Shown: positions 7,858 through 15,866 of the stretch, piece after piece | Position numbering within the stretch: position 1 is the first letter of the stretch | Layout: every line of letters begins with the position of its first letter | Origin: Halorientalis litorea | GTDB lineage: Archaea; Halobacteriota; Halobacteria; Halobacteriales; Haloarculaceae | Direction of reading: 5' to 3' | Assembly: GCF_023028225.1 (NCBI RefSeq) | Contig: NZ_CP095483.1 | Span: 1-64,000, forward strand | DNA: 64,000 bases | Made by a program: the position numbers and the translations under genes | The notes under the pieces: model-generated | The model's database searches: none | What the model was told of the DNA's origin: nothing | What the model saw: the letters and a program-made list of their open reading frames with translations, nothing else

Positions 7858-8388
7858 CGGCGTTCCGTCGGCTGTCCAAAGAGCGAGTGCCACTCCGACC
7901 AACCCGAGTTCGGCGACGAGGTACGCCGTCCCCGTCGGTGTCCCGAGAAACGACACGAACTCCGTGAACAGGTCGGCAACCCGACCGAAGAACGCACCGC
8001 TGGGATACGGGGCAGGTTCGGTGAGCGGATAAAACACGAACCCCAGTGCGAGCGGGTCGCCCGTGGCGACGGGATAGAGGATATCACCGGCAACGTGTGT
8101 GAGATAGCCAACAGCGAAAGAAACCGGGAGGTTCCGCCGTCCACTGGCGACGCCGACGACACCTGCCACGAGTACGGTAGGCAGTGCGAACAGGAGCGAG
8201 TGGGCCAGCGACTGTCCCGAGGGGAGGATGGCAACCCCCCACGCGAGAGGCTTGTCGACGATATCCGGGAACTGCGTGCCGAAGAGCAGAACCAGTACCG
8301 GCGCGTCGCCAGGTGGACGGCGTGCAATCCATCGCCACGCGAGTGAGGCGCAGATGTACCCGACTGCAGCGTGTTCCCACGGCCACAT
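7810..8388 (-). CDS. Membrane-bound metal-dependent hydrolase (YdjM/PF04307-like)
   Basis: 192 aa from the ATG at 8388 (MWPWEHAAVGY); longer in-frame versions reach 8448 but add no family sequence. Motifs fit the LexA-binding/YdjM-type inner-membrane hydrolase family: WEHAAVGY, FGTQFPDIVDKPL, QSLAHSLLF and YLTHVAGDIL supply the conserved His and Asp residues expected to bind metal. Three to four membrane spans surround them. Substrate unknown. It ends inside the 3' end of the preceding plus-strand gene (48-bp tail-to-tail overlap). Confidence 0.75.
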   Translation of the reverse strand: MWPWEHAAVGYICASLAWRWIARRPPGDAPVLVLLFGTQFPDIVDKPLAWGVAILPSGQSLAHSLLFALPTVLVAGVVGVASGRRNLPVSFAVGYLTHVAGDILYPVATGDPLALGFVFYPLTEPAPYPSGAFFGRVADLFTEFVSFLGTPTGTAYLVAELGLVGVALALWTADGTPLLDALGRRLRGVLGR

Positions 8389-8923
8389 CGTCACTCCGAG
8401 AACGTGACGGCAGTCCGTTCGAGACACCTGCCCTCGCTCCCGTGCCACAGTGCTGCCGAGCCAATCGAATAGACAGCCCGTGGTTCTCGACCGTGGGTGT
8501 GTTCACGCATAGACGGAACCGAGAGATCCGAGCGCATAGTTACACAGGCATTACTGAGCCGAGTTGCCGAACACAGGAGGAGAACCGTCGGCGTGGTGGT
8601 ATGCGTGTTGAACCCACACATTCGCGCGCCGGCTCCGAGTAGTATAATCCTACGGTCGCGGACGCTGGCTTGGCACAAAGTCTGCATACAGATGGCAACT
8701 AACAGAAGCCAAGCAATGTCCAAGCATAGGGTTTTGGCGGTGTTACGGGCGATACCATTATCTGGGTAGGTTGATGCTACCGGAGCATGGCACGTCGTCG
8801 GAACGCTGATTCGAGTTGGAAATTGCTACTTACCGAGGGACGGAGAACAGCACCGAGCGAAGCAGGAACTGCAAGCGAACCACAGACGGGACCGGCAGCC
8901 TGTGGCTCCGGGGGCGAGAAGCG
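8389..8923. other. Gene-free stretch
   Basis: 535 bp between the hydrolase start and the small 8924 gene. Short open frames on both strands lack acidic haloarchaeal composition. I see no repeat, RNA gene or strong promoter beyond moderately AT-rich patches near 8700-8770. Confidence 0.5.
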
Positions 8924-9142
8924 ATGACAGCCAGCGAGTCGGACGGGAAAGACTGGGACAACCTCCCGGCCGACCCCGAGCCCGAGGACCTCGGATACGA
9001 CCCGATGGAACTCGACATCACCGAATCCTCCGCCGATGGTGGGCACTACGTCATCCTCCCACACGACGAGGGTTTCCTCCGACAGGAGGCGTTCATCGTC
9101 GCCGACAGCGAGTCCGTCTCCGACCTCGACGAAATGCTCTGA
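8924..9142 (+). CDS. Small acidic haloarchaeal protein
   Basis: 72 aa from the internal ATG at 8924 (MTASESDGKDWDNLP). The longer frame back to 8816 is basic and unlike haloarchaeal protein. The sequence is strongly acidic, with ADPEPEDLGYDPMELDIT and GGHYVILPHDEGFLRQEAFIVAD. I recognise the general pattern from small conserved haloarchaeal proteins but know no function. No obvious operon partner: the next gene is opposing and 217 bp away. Confidence 0.65.
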   Translation: MTASESDGKDWDNLPADPEPEDLGYDPMELDITESSADGGHYVILPHDEGFLRQEAFIVADSESVSDLDEML

Positions 9143-9359
9143 CGGCAGACACGCTATCCCGAGAGTCGTCCCGTCGCCCGGTGGCTCGGTTCCCATCGGC
9201 TGGTCGGGAGTCGGACGTTCTCTGAGCGTGCCGTCTTGGCGTCGTCGCCCTGCGAGAACGGGTCACCACGACTACAACTCAGGGGTGTGGCAGATGCTCG
9301 TGGGGTTTAGGACGTGCTTAATCGCAGGACATGGAGCCCGAGAGTCACCGGGACGGTCA

Positions 9360-10298
9360 TCAGTCCGGTGAGATTCCAGTCGCCTTGTGTTCGGCACGAG
9401 TTTCGGCGGCCACCTCGTCCATCGTGCGAACACGGACCGCGGACTCGTTCCGGCGTCGGTCGAGGTACTCGAAGACGCACTCTATGCGGCGGGCGTCGCG
9501 GTCGGTGACGATGTTGTTCGGATGGAGCCACATGTGGAAGACACCGTCGGCGGCGGCCGCCGCGTCGATGCCACGTTTCGCGTGCCTGAGAACAGGGTCA
9601 CCGAAAACGGGTGCGACCGTGGCTCGTGCGGCCCCTTCGAAACTGAAGAGAAACAGCGACGCGGGCACGTTCACGAGGCCAGCGTCGTCCACATATGGCG
9701 TCACGATGCGAGGGTCCGACCGTGCGACAGTCGCCACCGCGAGTTTCCGAAGCGTCCGCCCCGGGCCACGGATACCGGGGCCAGTCCCACGGTACGATTC
9801 GATACCGTACGACGCGAGGACCTCCCGATGGTCGATTCTGTTCCGCGGGAAGACGAACGACGTCGGGTCGAGGCCGCGTGCTCGGGCCGCATCGAGTGCG
9901 CGACCCACTTCTGCACGGGCCACCTCGCGGGTCGTCGTCGGGTCGTCGAAGAGAACGTGCGAGAACGTGTGGAGGCCGATATCGTGGTCGACGGTGGATT
10001 CGACGATGTCGTCGACGAGGCCGTCGGCGAACCGGAGCGACCGCGGCATCGCGTCAGGGCCACGCTCGTGGTCGAACCATCCGTCCGGTGTCGGGTGGTC
10101 GGTGTGGCGGCCGTCGCAATCGTCGCACAACAGGTGGCCGACGACGGCCCACGTGGTCGGTATCTGGTACTGCTCACAGAGTTCTGCGAACCACCGCCAC
10201 CCGTCCCGGGCGTTGGCGAGGCGTTCCTCGGGCCGGTCCCGCAGGTCGTGGAATCCCCACCCGAGTTCGGCGTCAGCGGAGATGACGACAGTTCCCAC
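9360..10298 (-). CDS. Polysaccharide deacetylase (NodB-like)
   Basis: 312 aa. I place the start at GTG 10298, because GGAGG lies 7 bp upstream (complement of 10306-10310) and the family begins here with GTVVISADAELGWGF; upstream in-frame sequence to 10517 is atypical. The NodB motifs are visible: the catalytic/metal Asp in ISADAELGW and the metal-binding HTFSH. Such enzymes remove N- or O-acetyl groups from sugars in cell-surface polymers. There is no signal peptide, so it acts in the cytoplasm or on lipid-linked sugars. It faces away from the acetyltransferase gene (10547), whose product adds acetyl groups, so the pair may shape the same glycan. Confidence 0.8.
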   Translation of the reverse strand: MGTVVISADAELGWGFHDLRDRPEERLANARDGWRWFAELCEQYQIPTTWAVVGHLLCDDCDGRHTDHPTPDGWFDHERGPDAMPRSLRFADGLVDDIVESTVDHDIGLHTFSHVLFDDPTTTREVARAEVGRALDAARARGLDPTSFVFPRNRIDHREVLASYGIESYRGTGPGIRGPGRTLRKLAVATVARSDPRIVTPYVDDAGLVNVPASLFLFSFEGAARATVAPVFGDPVLRHAKRGIDAAAAADGVFHMWLHPNNIVTDRDARRIECVFEYLDRRRNESAVRVRTMDEVAAETRAEHKATGISPD

Positions 10299-10546
10299 AG
10301 TGAAGCCTCCGGTACCCGAACACTTTGTTACTCGGCGTACAGAAACAAAGTAACGGGCTACCGAACCAACGGGCAGGCACCTATAGCCATCCCGAGACAG
10401 TGCCGTCCAGCGACGAGAACTCACACGACCCGGTAGGATATCCATAACAATGCCTCGCGGCTGCTTGTCACCGACAGACGGGACTGGGGGCGGCGGGCAG
10501 GTGCGGTCGTCGCACACCGCAGTTCCACGAGCTTGTGAGATGTGCT

Positions 10547-11128
10547 ATGAGTACGAACGTACAACTCGGCGAGAACTGTGATATCGACGCCTCGGTACGG
10601 TTCGAATCGGCGGGCCCGGGAACACGGCCAGTACGGCTTGGCGACGGTGCGACGGTCAGGTCCGGTACCATCATCTACCCGGACGTCACCGCTGGACCGA
10701 ACCTGACGACGGGCCACAACGCGGTCATCAGGGAGGGGACGACGTTGGGTGCCGATGTCGTCGTCGGTACTGACGTCGTCGTCGACGGCCGGGCGTCCAT
10801 CGGGTCACGAGTGAGTATGCAAACGGGCGCGTACGTCCCGCCGGAGACGACGATAGCCGACGACGTGTTCCTCGGCCCGCATGCCGTGCTGACGAACGAC
10901 CCGTACCCACTCAGAGAGGATGTCCCGTTGACGGGACCGGCCATCCAATCGGACGCTTCCGTCGGTGCCAACGCGACAGTCCTCCCGGGCGTGACCGTCG
11001 GGGAGCGTGCGTTCGTGGCTGCGGGGGCTGTCGTAACCGAAGACGTGCCACCCGACACGCTCGCCAAGGGTGTGCCCGCGACCCACCACGAGCTCCCCGA
11101 GCCGCTCGACGGGCCGAACGTCTACTGA
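10547..11128 (+). CDS. Left-handed beta-helix N-acetyltransferase (WlbB/WbpD-like)
   Basis: 193 aa from the ATG at 10547. Hexapeptide repeats ([LIV]-G-x4) run through the whole protein, for example VRLGDGATVRSGTIIYPDV and ASVGANATVLPGVTVGERAF. The active-site region FLGPHAVLTNDPYPL matches sugar-nucleotide N-acetyltransferases of the WbpD/WlbB type, which acetylate the 3-amino group of UDP-2-acetamido-3-amino-2,3-dideoxy-glucuronate. The other enzymes of that route are 3.6-7.6 kb downstream (14754-18196), which supports this substrate. A 16-bp motif shared with the upstream region of the aminotransferase gene lies at 10442-10457. Confidence 0.85.
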   Translation: MSTNVQLGENCDIDASVRFESAGPGTRPVRLGDGATVRSGTIIYPDVTAGPNLTTGHNAVIREGTTLGADVVVGTDVVVDGRASIGSRVSMQTGAYVPPETTIADDVFLGPHAVLTNDPYPLREDVPLTGPAIQSDASVGANATVLPGVTVGERAFVAAGAVVTEDVPPDTLAKGVPATHHELPEPLDGPNVY

Positions 11129-11159
11129 CGAAGGCGGTTCGGGACGGTTCTGTCCGGCC

Positions 11160-11215
11160 GCGTTTCGATAATACTGTCCAGTAAGGTTTGCCAGTAATAC
11201 GGGTTCGTAGTACCG
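11160..11215. repeat. Second CAGTA-repeat site, upstream of the epimerase
   Basis: Contains CAGTAAGGTTTGCCAGTAAT, closely matching CAGTAACATCTGCCAGTAAT in the parA leader, preceded by ATAATACTGTC. It lies in the 226-bp gap between the acetyltransferase and epimerase genes, so the motif may be a common operator and not only a parA site. Confidence 0.4.
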
Positions 11216-11354
11216 TAGATACCGGTTACTCCACGGCTGGGTCCGACAGCGGACGGCACTCGACGTATAACTTTTAGCGTCACCCGGGTAGCCACTGGCG
11301 CGCCCCGGAAACTGCGTCGCCTCGTCTGTCGGCCGGTCCGGGGCGTCGTCCACC

Positions 11355-12275
11355 ATGGAAGACGCGATATCTGACCGACGCGTACTCGTCACTGGCGGTG
11401 CCGGATTCATCGGACGGCACCTCGTCGAGTCGTTGCTCCCGGACAACGAGGTCACGGTTCTGGACCACCTCTCGACGAGTTCACCACAGGACGTGCCCGC
11501 CGGTGCGAGCGTCGTCGGAGCGGACGTCCGCAATCGGGACGTGCTGGAACGGGCAATGGACGGCGTGGACACCGTGTTCCACCTCGCCGCGATGGTCGAC
11601 GTGGGGGCGTCGGTCGATAGCCCGTTCGTCTGTCACGAGACGAACGCCAGTGCGACGGTGGCACTCCTCGAACTCGCGCGCGCTGAGAATGCGCGAGTCG
11701 TGTTCGCCTCAAGTGCCGCCATCTACGGGCACCCGACGGCACTCCCGATTCCGGAAGACGAGCCGAAGTGTCCGGCCTCACCCTACGGCATCGCGAAACT
11801 GACCGCCGACCTCCAAGTACGACGGTTTCAGTCGCTGTACGACCTGCCGACCGTCGCCCTGCGGTTTTTCAACGTGTACGGACCGCCACGCGGGGGTGGT
11901 GTGGCGAACGGTGTAGTGGGTGCCTTCCTTGAACGCGCGCGTGACGGCGACCCGATGCTGGTCCACGGTGACGGCCAACAAACGCGTGATTTCGTCCACG
12001 TCTCCGACGTCGTCCGTGCCCTCCACCTCGCGGCGACCACTGAACACACCGGTGAGGCGTTCAACGTCGGCACGGGCCAGGGAACCAGCGTGCTGACGCT
12101 CGCCGAGACAGTCCGAGACCTCGTCGACCGCGACGTACCCATCGAGCACGTGAGCGAGCGGGCGGGCGATGTGGCTCACAGCCGGGCAGATATCACGAAA
12201 GCACGGTCAGTGCTCGGCTTCGAGCCGTCCGTTCCCCTGGATAGCGGTCTCCGGTCGACGGGCTTCAATTCGTGA
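11355..12275 (+). CDS. NAD-dependent nucleotide-sugar epimerase/dehydratase (extended SDR)
   Basis: 306 aa of the extended short-chain dehydrogenase family (GalE/WbpP type). Rossmann motif VTGGAGFIGRHLVESLL is at residues 11-27. The catalytic Ser region is VFASSAAIYG and the YxxxK motif is SPYGIAK near residue 144. Later NVYGPPRGGG and FVHVSDVV are typical of NDP-sugar 4-epimerases. The exact sugar is not deducible. It lies within the nucleotide-sugar set, so UDP-GlcNAc or UDP-Glc 4-epimerisation is the likeliest role. Upstream is the CAGTA-type repeat. A stem-loop (12307-12322) follows the gene. Confidence 0.85.
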   Translation: MEDAISDRRVLVTGGAGFIGRHLVESLLPDNEVTVLDHLSTSSPQDVPAGASVVGADVRNRDVLERAMDGVDTVFHLAAMVDVGASVDSPFVCHETNASATVALLELARAENARVVFASSAAIYGHPTALPIPEDEPKCPASPYGIAKLTADLQVRRFQSLYDLPTVALRFFNVYGPPRGGGVANGVVGAFLERARDGDPMLVHGDGQQTRDFVHVSDVVRALHLAATTEHTGEAFNVGTGQGTSVLTLAETVRDLVDRDVPIEHVSERAGDVAHSRADITKARSVLGFEPSVPLDSGLRSTGFNS

Positions 12276-12570
12276 AACCAGTTAGACTACAGCGGTAAGA
12301 GGGGGCCACAGCTTTAGCTGTGTGAGGGTCGACAGTCACGTAGCGTTCTGTCCCGTCTCCGGTAGCGGCAGTGTCGTGCCGGTACTGTCGGTAAGTGTGT
12401 CCTCCCGTGAGTGGTCTGGAAGCGTGGTACCACTACTGAGGCAGGGTGGCAATCCGTGCTCTCGCCCAACATCACAGCCCGCACACACCGTTCGAAGTGG
12501 AGTATGAGAAGGTTTCCCGCAAACTAAGCTCAGTATTACTAAACAGAAATCCCTCTTACATGTATCTCGT
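12276..12570. other. Intergenic stretch, no gene seen
   Basis: 295 bp. It contains the 12307-12322 stem-loop and, at 12533-12551, CAGTATTACTAAACAGAAA, which recalls the AATACTGAACAGAAAT words of the parA leader and lies just ahead of the 38-codon gene at 12571. Confidence 0.4.
12307..12322 (+). terminator. Stem-loop after the epimerase; also resembles a TnpB right-end hairpin
   Basis: CACAGC-TTTA-GCTGTG, perfect stem. The TTTA loop is the same as in the right-end hairpin of the tnpB element at 5396-5415, so it is either a transcript-end structure or a relic of an IS1341-type end. No tnpB sequence is visible upstream of it. Confidence 0.4.
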
Positions 12571-12687
12571 ATGTCGTCACGGCTGACAGACACGGAACGC
12601 GAGCGGATGACCGAATTCGCACAGACACCCATGCACGAGCGCTCTCCCGAGCAGTTGCTCCCGGAGAACGGCGAGAGCGAGGACTGA
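12571..12687 (+). CDS. Very small acidic protein (38 aa)
   Basis: MSSRLTDTERERMTEF onward, ending PENGESED. It is charged, acidic and GC-rich in third positions, typical of small haloarchaeal proteins, and the leader before it is AT-rich as for a leaderless promoter. No domain can be assigned at this length. It converges on the winged-helix gene at 12740. Confidence is moderate because coding support for short frames is limited. Confidence 0.5.
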   Translation: MSSRLTDTERERMTEFAQTPMHERSPEQLLPENGESED

Positions 12688-12739
12688 ATCGGCGAGCATC
12701 GGCAGGAAGTGGGCCGACTGGAGGGGCACGGAGAGGCAG

Positions 12740-13015
12740 TCAGACCATGTTTTCAGCCTCGATTTTCTCCCATACCTGACTTCCACGCTCGGTGACACCG
12801 TAGACTCGTCCTTTGCGGCGGTCTTCGGAGACGAGAAGCTCGACCAAGTCTCTGTCACGCAGGCCCTGCAGGGCCCGCGAGATGTGAGCGATACCGAGGT
12901 CGGCGTCGTCGGCGATTCTGGACGGCGTCGCTGGGCCGTCAGAGAGCCGTTGTAAGACGGCGATACGGTACTGCGAGCTGATGACGAAGCTGACGTCGTC
13001 CCAGTCTGAGTTCAT
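12740..13015 (-). CDS. Winged-helix transcriptional regulator
   Basis: 91 aa from the ATG at 13015 (MNSDWDDVSFVISSQYRIAVL), with a purine-rich GGGGGAGG 10-18 bp upstream; the frame can extend to 13111 but without family sequence. The winged-helix pattern is clear: YRIAVLQRLSDGPATPSRIADDADLGIAHISRALQGLRDRDLVELLV, then a wing with VYGVTERGSQVW. This is the ArsR/MarR-like fold common in haloarchaea. Target unknown. The upstream DNA on this strand contains an inverted repeat resembling the left end of IS1341-type elements. Confidence 0.8.
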   Translation of the reverse strand: MNSDWDDVSFVISSQYRIAVLQRLSDGPATPSRIADDADLGIAHISRALQGLRDRDLVELLVSEDRRKGRVYGVTERGSQVWEKIEAENMV

Positions 13016-13440
13016 TTGTGGCAGGCCTCCCCCAGCCGTGGGGTTCCGCGTGTCGTTTTCGTTGGTCCGCACCGTCGAGCAGTGTCGTCCACAGACGCGA
13101 CGCGTCACCACACCGTGTCGCTCACGATATCGTCGTCTCGTGTACGCACCTCACTGAACGGGTGGCCATCTGTTCGTCGTCACCCTGTATAATTTTACAC
13201 CCCTTATCCAACTGTTGTACATAGTTTCTCATGCAGAACGAATATAGTCCGACCTTGTTGTTCAGTAACCGCGTTCACCCGTGTGAGAGGTGAGAACGTT
13301 TGGTAGGACCGAAACCGCAGGACAGTGCTGCCCCTATTGGATGATAGCGAACAGGGGTGCGACGACATCCGCCACGACGGCCAACGGAGGAAGTAGCCCG
13401 AGTATAACAAAGCACCCCCCGGACCACCGCCGAATCGGAT
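13016..13440. other. Intergenic stretch with an IS-end-like hairpin
   Basis: 425 bp. Near 13027-13046, CCTCCCCCAGCCGTGGGGTT followed by CCGCG resembles the tnpB element left end (CCTCCCACCCCTGAAGGGTT followed by GGGTTTCCGCGC). AT-rich TATAATTTTACACC at 13189-13202 could serve a promoter. No convincing gene. Confidence 0.4.
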
Positions 13441-13632
13441 ATGACCGCGGAACTAGGTGCAGTCATCGACGAGCGCCAAGGAAGTACAAACACGACGTGC
13501 CGCAACTGCGGCAGTTACGTCACGGAGTCGTTCACACGCGTCTTCGGGGACAACGACGACAACGTGTACGCCTGCTTAGAGTGCTCGACGATGCGCGCGC
13601 TCCGTACCGGAAGCGGCGTCCTCCACGACTGA
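13441..13632 (+). CDS. Small zinc-finger protein (DUF7563-like)
   Basis: 63 aa with two CxxC pairs, TTCRNCGSYV and YACLECSTMRAL, separated by a conserved FTRVFGDNDDNV segment. I recognise this as a small haloarchaeal zinc-finger family, DUF7563 as I recall. The four cysteines should bind one zinc. Such mini-proteins are abundant in Halobacteria and several affect stress or biofilm traits, but the role of this one cannot be read from sequence. ATG at 13441; its stop faces the opposing DUF7344 gene. Confidence 0.8.
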   Translation: MTAELGAVIDERQGSTNTTCRNCGSYVTESFTRVFGDNDDNVYACLECSTMRALRTGSGVLHD

Positions 13633-13711
13633 ACGACCGATACCACTCAGGGGTGGGTCGGCCATCATTTCGATTCGGCGAACCGTGACACCGTTTAACT
13701 GCGCGGATGTA

Positions 13712-14257
13712 TCACCGGTTCCGTTCCAGTTCTCTCGGGATTCGTTGCCGTTCCTGTCGTCGGTAGAGATAGTGACCGATGGCTGAAACGGCGAAGGCCA
13801 CGGTGATGCCGACACCGACGGCAACTTCTGGAATGGCGGCGAACGGCCCGACACTCAGCCAAACGAGCGTGAGCATCGCGGCACTGACGAGGGCGAGTCC
13901 GAGGTAAAATTGCTGCCACGGAACGTCACTGGTCGACACCGTGAGATACGAGTCGATTTCGTGGGCACGGTCCGTCAACTCGACGAGGCCGCTCTGTTGG
14001 TCGTGGTCGACCAGCCCAATGGAATCGAGTTTTGGGACGTGTGTCTGGTACAAAGAGACGTACACGCGCTTTCGTTGCTGGTCGGACAGCTCCTCGACCG
14101 GTAGTTCGTTCTCCCACGCTGCCACGTGCTCGGCGAGGTCGTTGAGTTCGACCGGTTCGTCAGCCTGCCGGAGGTAGAACAGTACGTACCGCCGGCGCGA
14201 GCTACTAAGAATGTCGAAAACAACGTCTTGTGTCAGTTCTTCCTGTTCGGATGCCAT
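13712..14257 (-). CDS. DUF7344 winged-helix membrane regulator
   Basis: 181 aa. Residues about 8-105 form a winged helix: VVFDILSSSRRRYVLFYLRQ, ELNDLAEHVAAWENE, QRKRVYVSLYQTHVPKLDSIGLVDHD. Two membrane spans follow (FYLGLALVSAAMLTLVWL and VAVGVGITVAFAVSAIGHYLY). It is a membrane-tethered DNA-binding protein of the haloarchaeal DUF7344 family. A paralogue lies at 18583-19182, and the pair brackets the aminotransferase, oxidoreductase and dehydrogenase genes, so regulation of surface-sugar synthesis is plausible but unproven. Confidence 0.85.
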   Translation of the reverse strand: MASEQEELTQDVVFDILSSSRRRYVLFYLRQADEPVELNDLAEHVAAWENELPVEELSDQQRKRVYVSLYQTHVPKLDSIGLVDHDQQSGLVELTDRAHEIDSYLTVSTSDVPWQQFYLGLALVSAAMLTLVWLSVGPFAAIPEVAVGVGITVAFAVSAIGHYLYRRQERQRIPRELERNR

Positions 14258-14753
14258 CAGGACCCCAGTACGTCGGGTTCACTCACTCGCCGATACGGCG
14301 GACCGCCACCTTCGTTCTGACTGGTGTAGGCTGGAAACTCTCAGCCCGTCCCTTTGTTACACCCCTCTTACGAGCGGTAGTTCTGTGATACCCGTCGCCC
14401 GCGCCGGTCTCGACCCGCACAGCCCCGGAATACGGACTGCAGCACCAGGACTAGTGCGACTCGGGGACTGAATCGGTCCGGGTAGGTTCGGGTAACGGAG
14501 CGATTATACCATGGCTGTGGGGCCGATAAAGGGGCTCCATAACAAAGCCTCGTCTCGAACTGGATTCGGGCGTGCAACCGACAATCGAACACGGTGGTGG
14601 CCTCGGGTTCCGCTCCGGGCCGCCATCCCCGAGTTCCTGTACTGCTGTTCGCGCCCCACCCACGACGCACGGCGAAGTGACACAGCACTCCCTGTCCCGG
14701 TACTACCCCCGGAGCGGTCCGTCGAGCGAGACAGCCGACACGGAGGTGAGCGC
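14258..14753. other. Divergent intergenic region
   Basis: 496 bp between the DUF7344 gene and the aminotransferase gene. It holds CCATAACAAAGCCTCG at 14537-14552, one base different from 10442-10457 upstream of the acetyltransferase gene, and GGAGGTGA at 14742-14749 as ribosome-binding site for the 14754 start. The open frame running through it is basic and probably not coding. Confidence 0.5.
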
Positions 14754-15866
14754 ATGTCGCTGAAAGAAGAGCAGAGCCACTCGGTCGCTATCGCCGACCC
14801 GCAACTCGGCACGCGTGAGTCCCAGCGCGTGGCGGAAGTCGTCGAGTCGGGACGGCTGGCCGCAGGTGAGACTGTCACCGCCTTCGAGGAGGCGTTCGCG
14901 GAGTTTTGCGGTGCCGACACCGGCGTCGCGACGAGCAACGGGACGACGGCCCTCCACGCAGCACTCGAAGCCCTCGGCATCGGTGAGGGTGACCGGGTCA
15001 TCACGACGCCGTTCTCGTTCATCGCCTCGGCGAACGCCATCCGTCTGGCCGGTGCCGAGCCGGTCTTCGCTGACATCGACTACGAGACGTACAACCTCGA
15101 CCCGCACGCCGTCGAAGCCACCATTCGGCAGCACGACGGCGACGTCGACGCCCTTCTCGTCGTGCACCTCTACGGCCTCCCGGCCGCGATGGAGGCACTC
15201 ACCGATATCGCCGACACGTACGACCTCGCCGTGGTCGAGGACGCGTGTCAGGCCCACGGCGCGCGCTACCGGGGTGACCACGTCGGGACGATAGGCGACA
15301 TCGGCTGTTTCAGTTTCTACCCGACCAAGAACATGACTACCGGCGAGGGCGGTGCGATAGTGACCGACAGGGAGGCTATCGCCGAGCGTGCCCGACGGTA
15401 CGTCAACCACGGACGCGACGGTGGGGACAGCCACGTCGATGTCGGGCACAACTTCCGAATGACCAACGTCGCCGCGGCCCTCGGCATGGTTCAACTCGAA
15501 CGCCTCCCGTCGTTCAACCGCGCCCGCCGTGCCAACGCGGAGTACCTGACTGAGGCACTCGAGAAGAGTCCCGTCGTTCCGCCGGTCGAACCCGACGGGC
15601 GTCGGCACGTCTACCACCAGTACACCGTCAGAGTGGACGACCGGGACACGGTCCGGGAGCGACTCGACGAGGTCGGTATCGGTACCGGCGTCTACTACCC
15701 GACGCCGATTCACCGGCAACCGGCGTACGACGAGACGACTGCGACCGCACCAGTCGCGGAGCACGCGGCAGGGGAGGTCCTCTCGTTGCCGGTCCACCCG
15801 AACTGCCCCGAAGCGGCACTCGACACTGCCGCGAGCGTTCTCAAGAGCCACGCAACCGATGACTGA
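14754..15866 (+). CDS. DegT/DnrJ/EryC1 family sugar aminotransferase (WbpE/WlbC-like)
   Basis: 370 aa from ATG 14754, chosen because GGAGGTGA is 4 bp upstream and the family begins IADPQLGTRESQRV. It is a PLP-dependent fold type I aminotransferase acting on keto-sugar nucleotides. The Schiff-base lysine is in CFSFYPTKNMTTGEGGA, near residue 192. TSNGTTALHAAL binds cofactor phosphate, and VVEDACQAHGARY is the Asp/His cofactor site. With the Gfo/Idh oxidase (8-bp overlap) and the UDP-sugar dehydrogenase downstream it fits amination of UDP-3-keto-GlcNAcA to the 3-amino sugar. Confidence 0.9.
   Translation: MSLKEEQSHSVAIADPQLGTRESQRVAEVVESGRLAAGETVTAFEEAFAEFCGADTGVATSNGTTALHAALEALGIGEGDRVITTPFSFIASANAIRLAGAEPVFADIDYETYNLDPHAVEATIRQHDGDVDALLVVHLYGLPAAMEALTDIADTYDLAVVEDACQAHGARYRGDHVGTIGDIGCFSFYPTKNMTTGEGGAIVTDREAIAERARRYVNHGRDGGDSHVDVGHNFRMTNVAAALGMVQLERLPSFNRARRANAEYLTEALEKSPVVPPVEPDGRRHVYHQYTVRVDDRDTVRERLDEVGIGTGVYYPTPIHRQPAYDETTATAPVAEHAAGEVLSLPVHPNCPEAALDTAASVLKSHATDD

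Noticed and set aside
10299-10517. A 73-codon N-terminal extension of the polysaccharide deacetylase.
   Set aside because: Not family-like; a GGAGG 7 bp before GTG 10298 and the start of the conserved domain there decide the start.
14511-14753. An 81-codon N-terminal extension of the aminotransferase.
   Set aside because: It is basic and unlike the family; GGAGGTGA sits 4 bp before the internal ATG at 14754.
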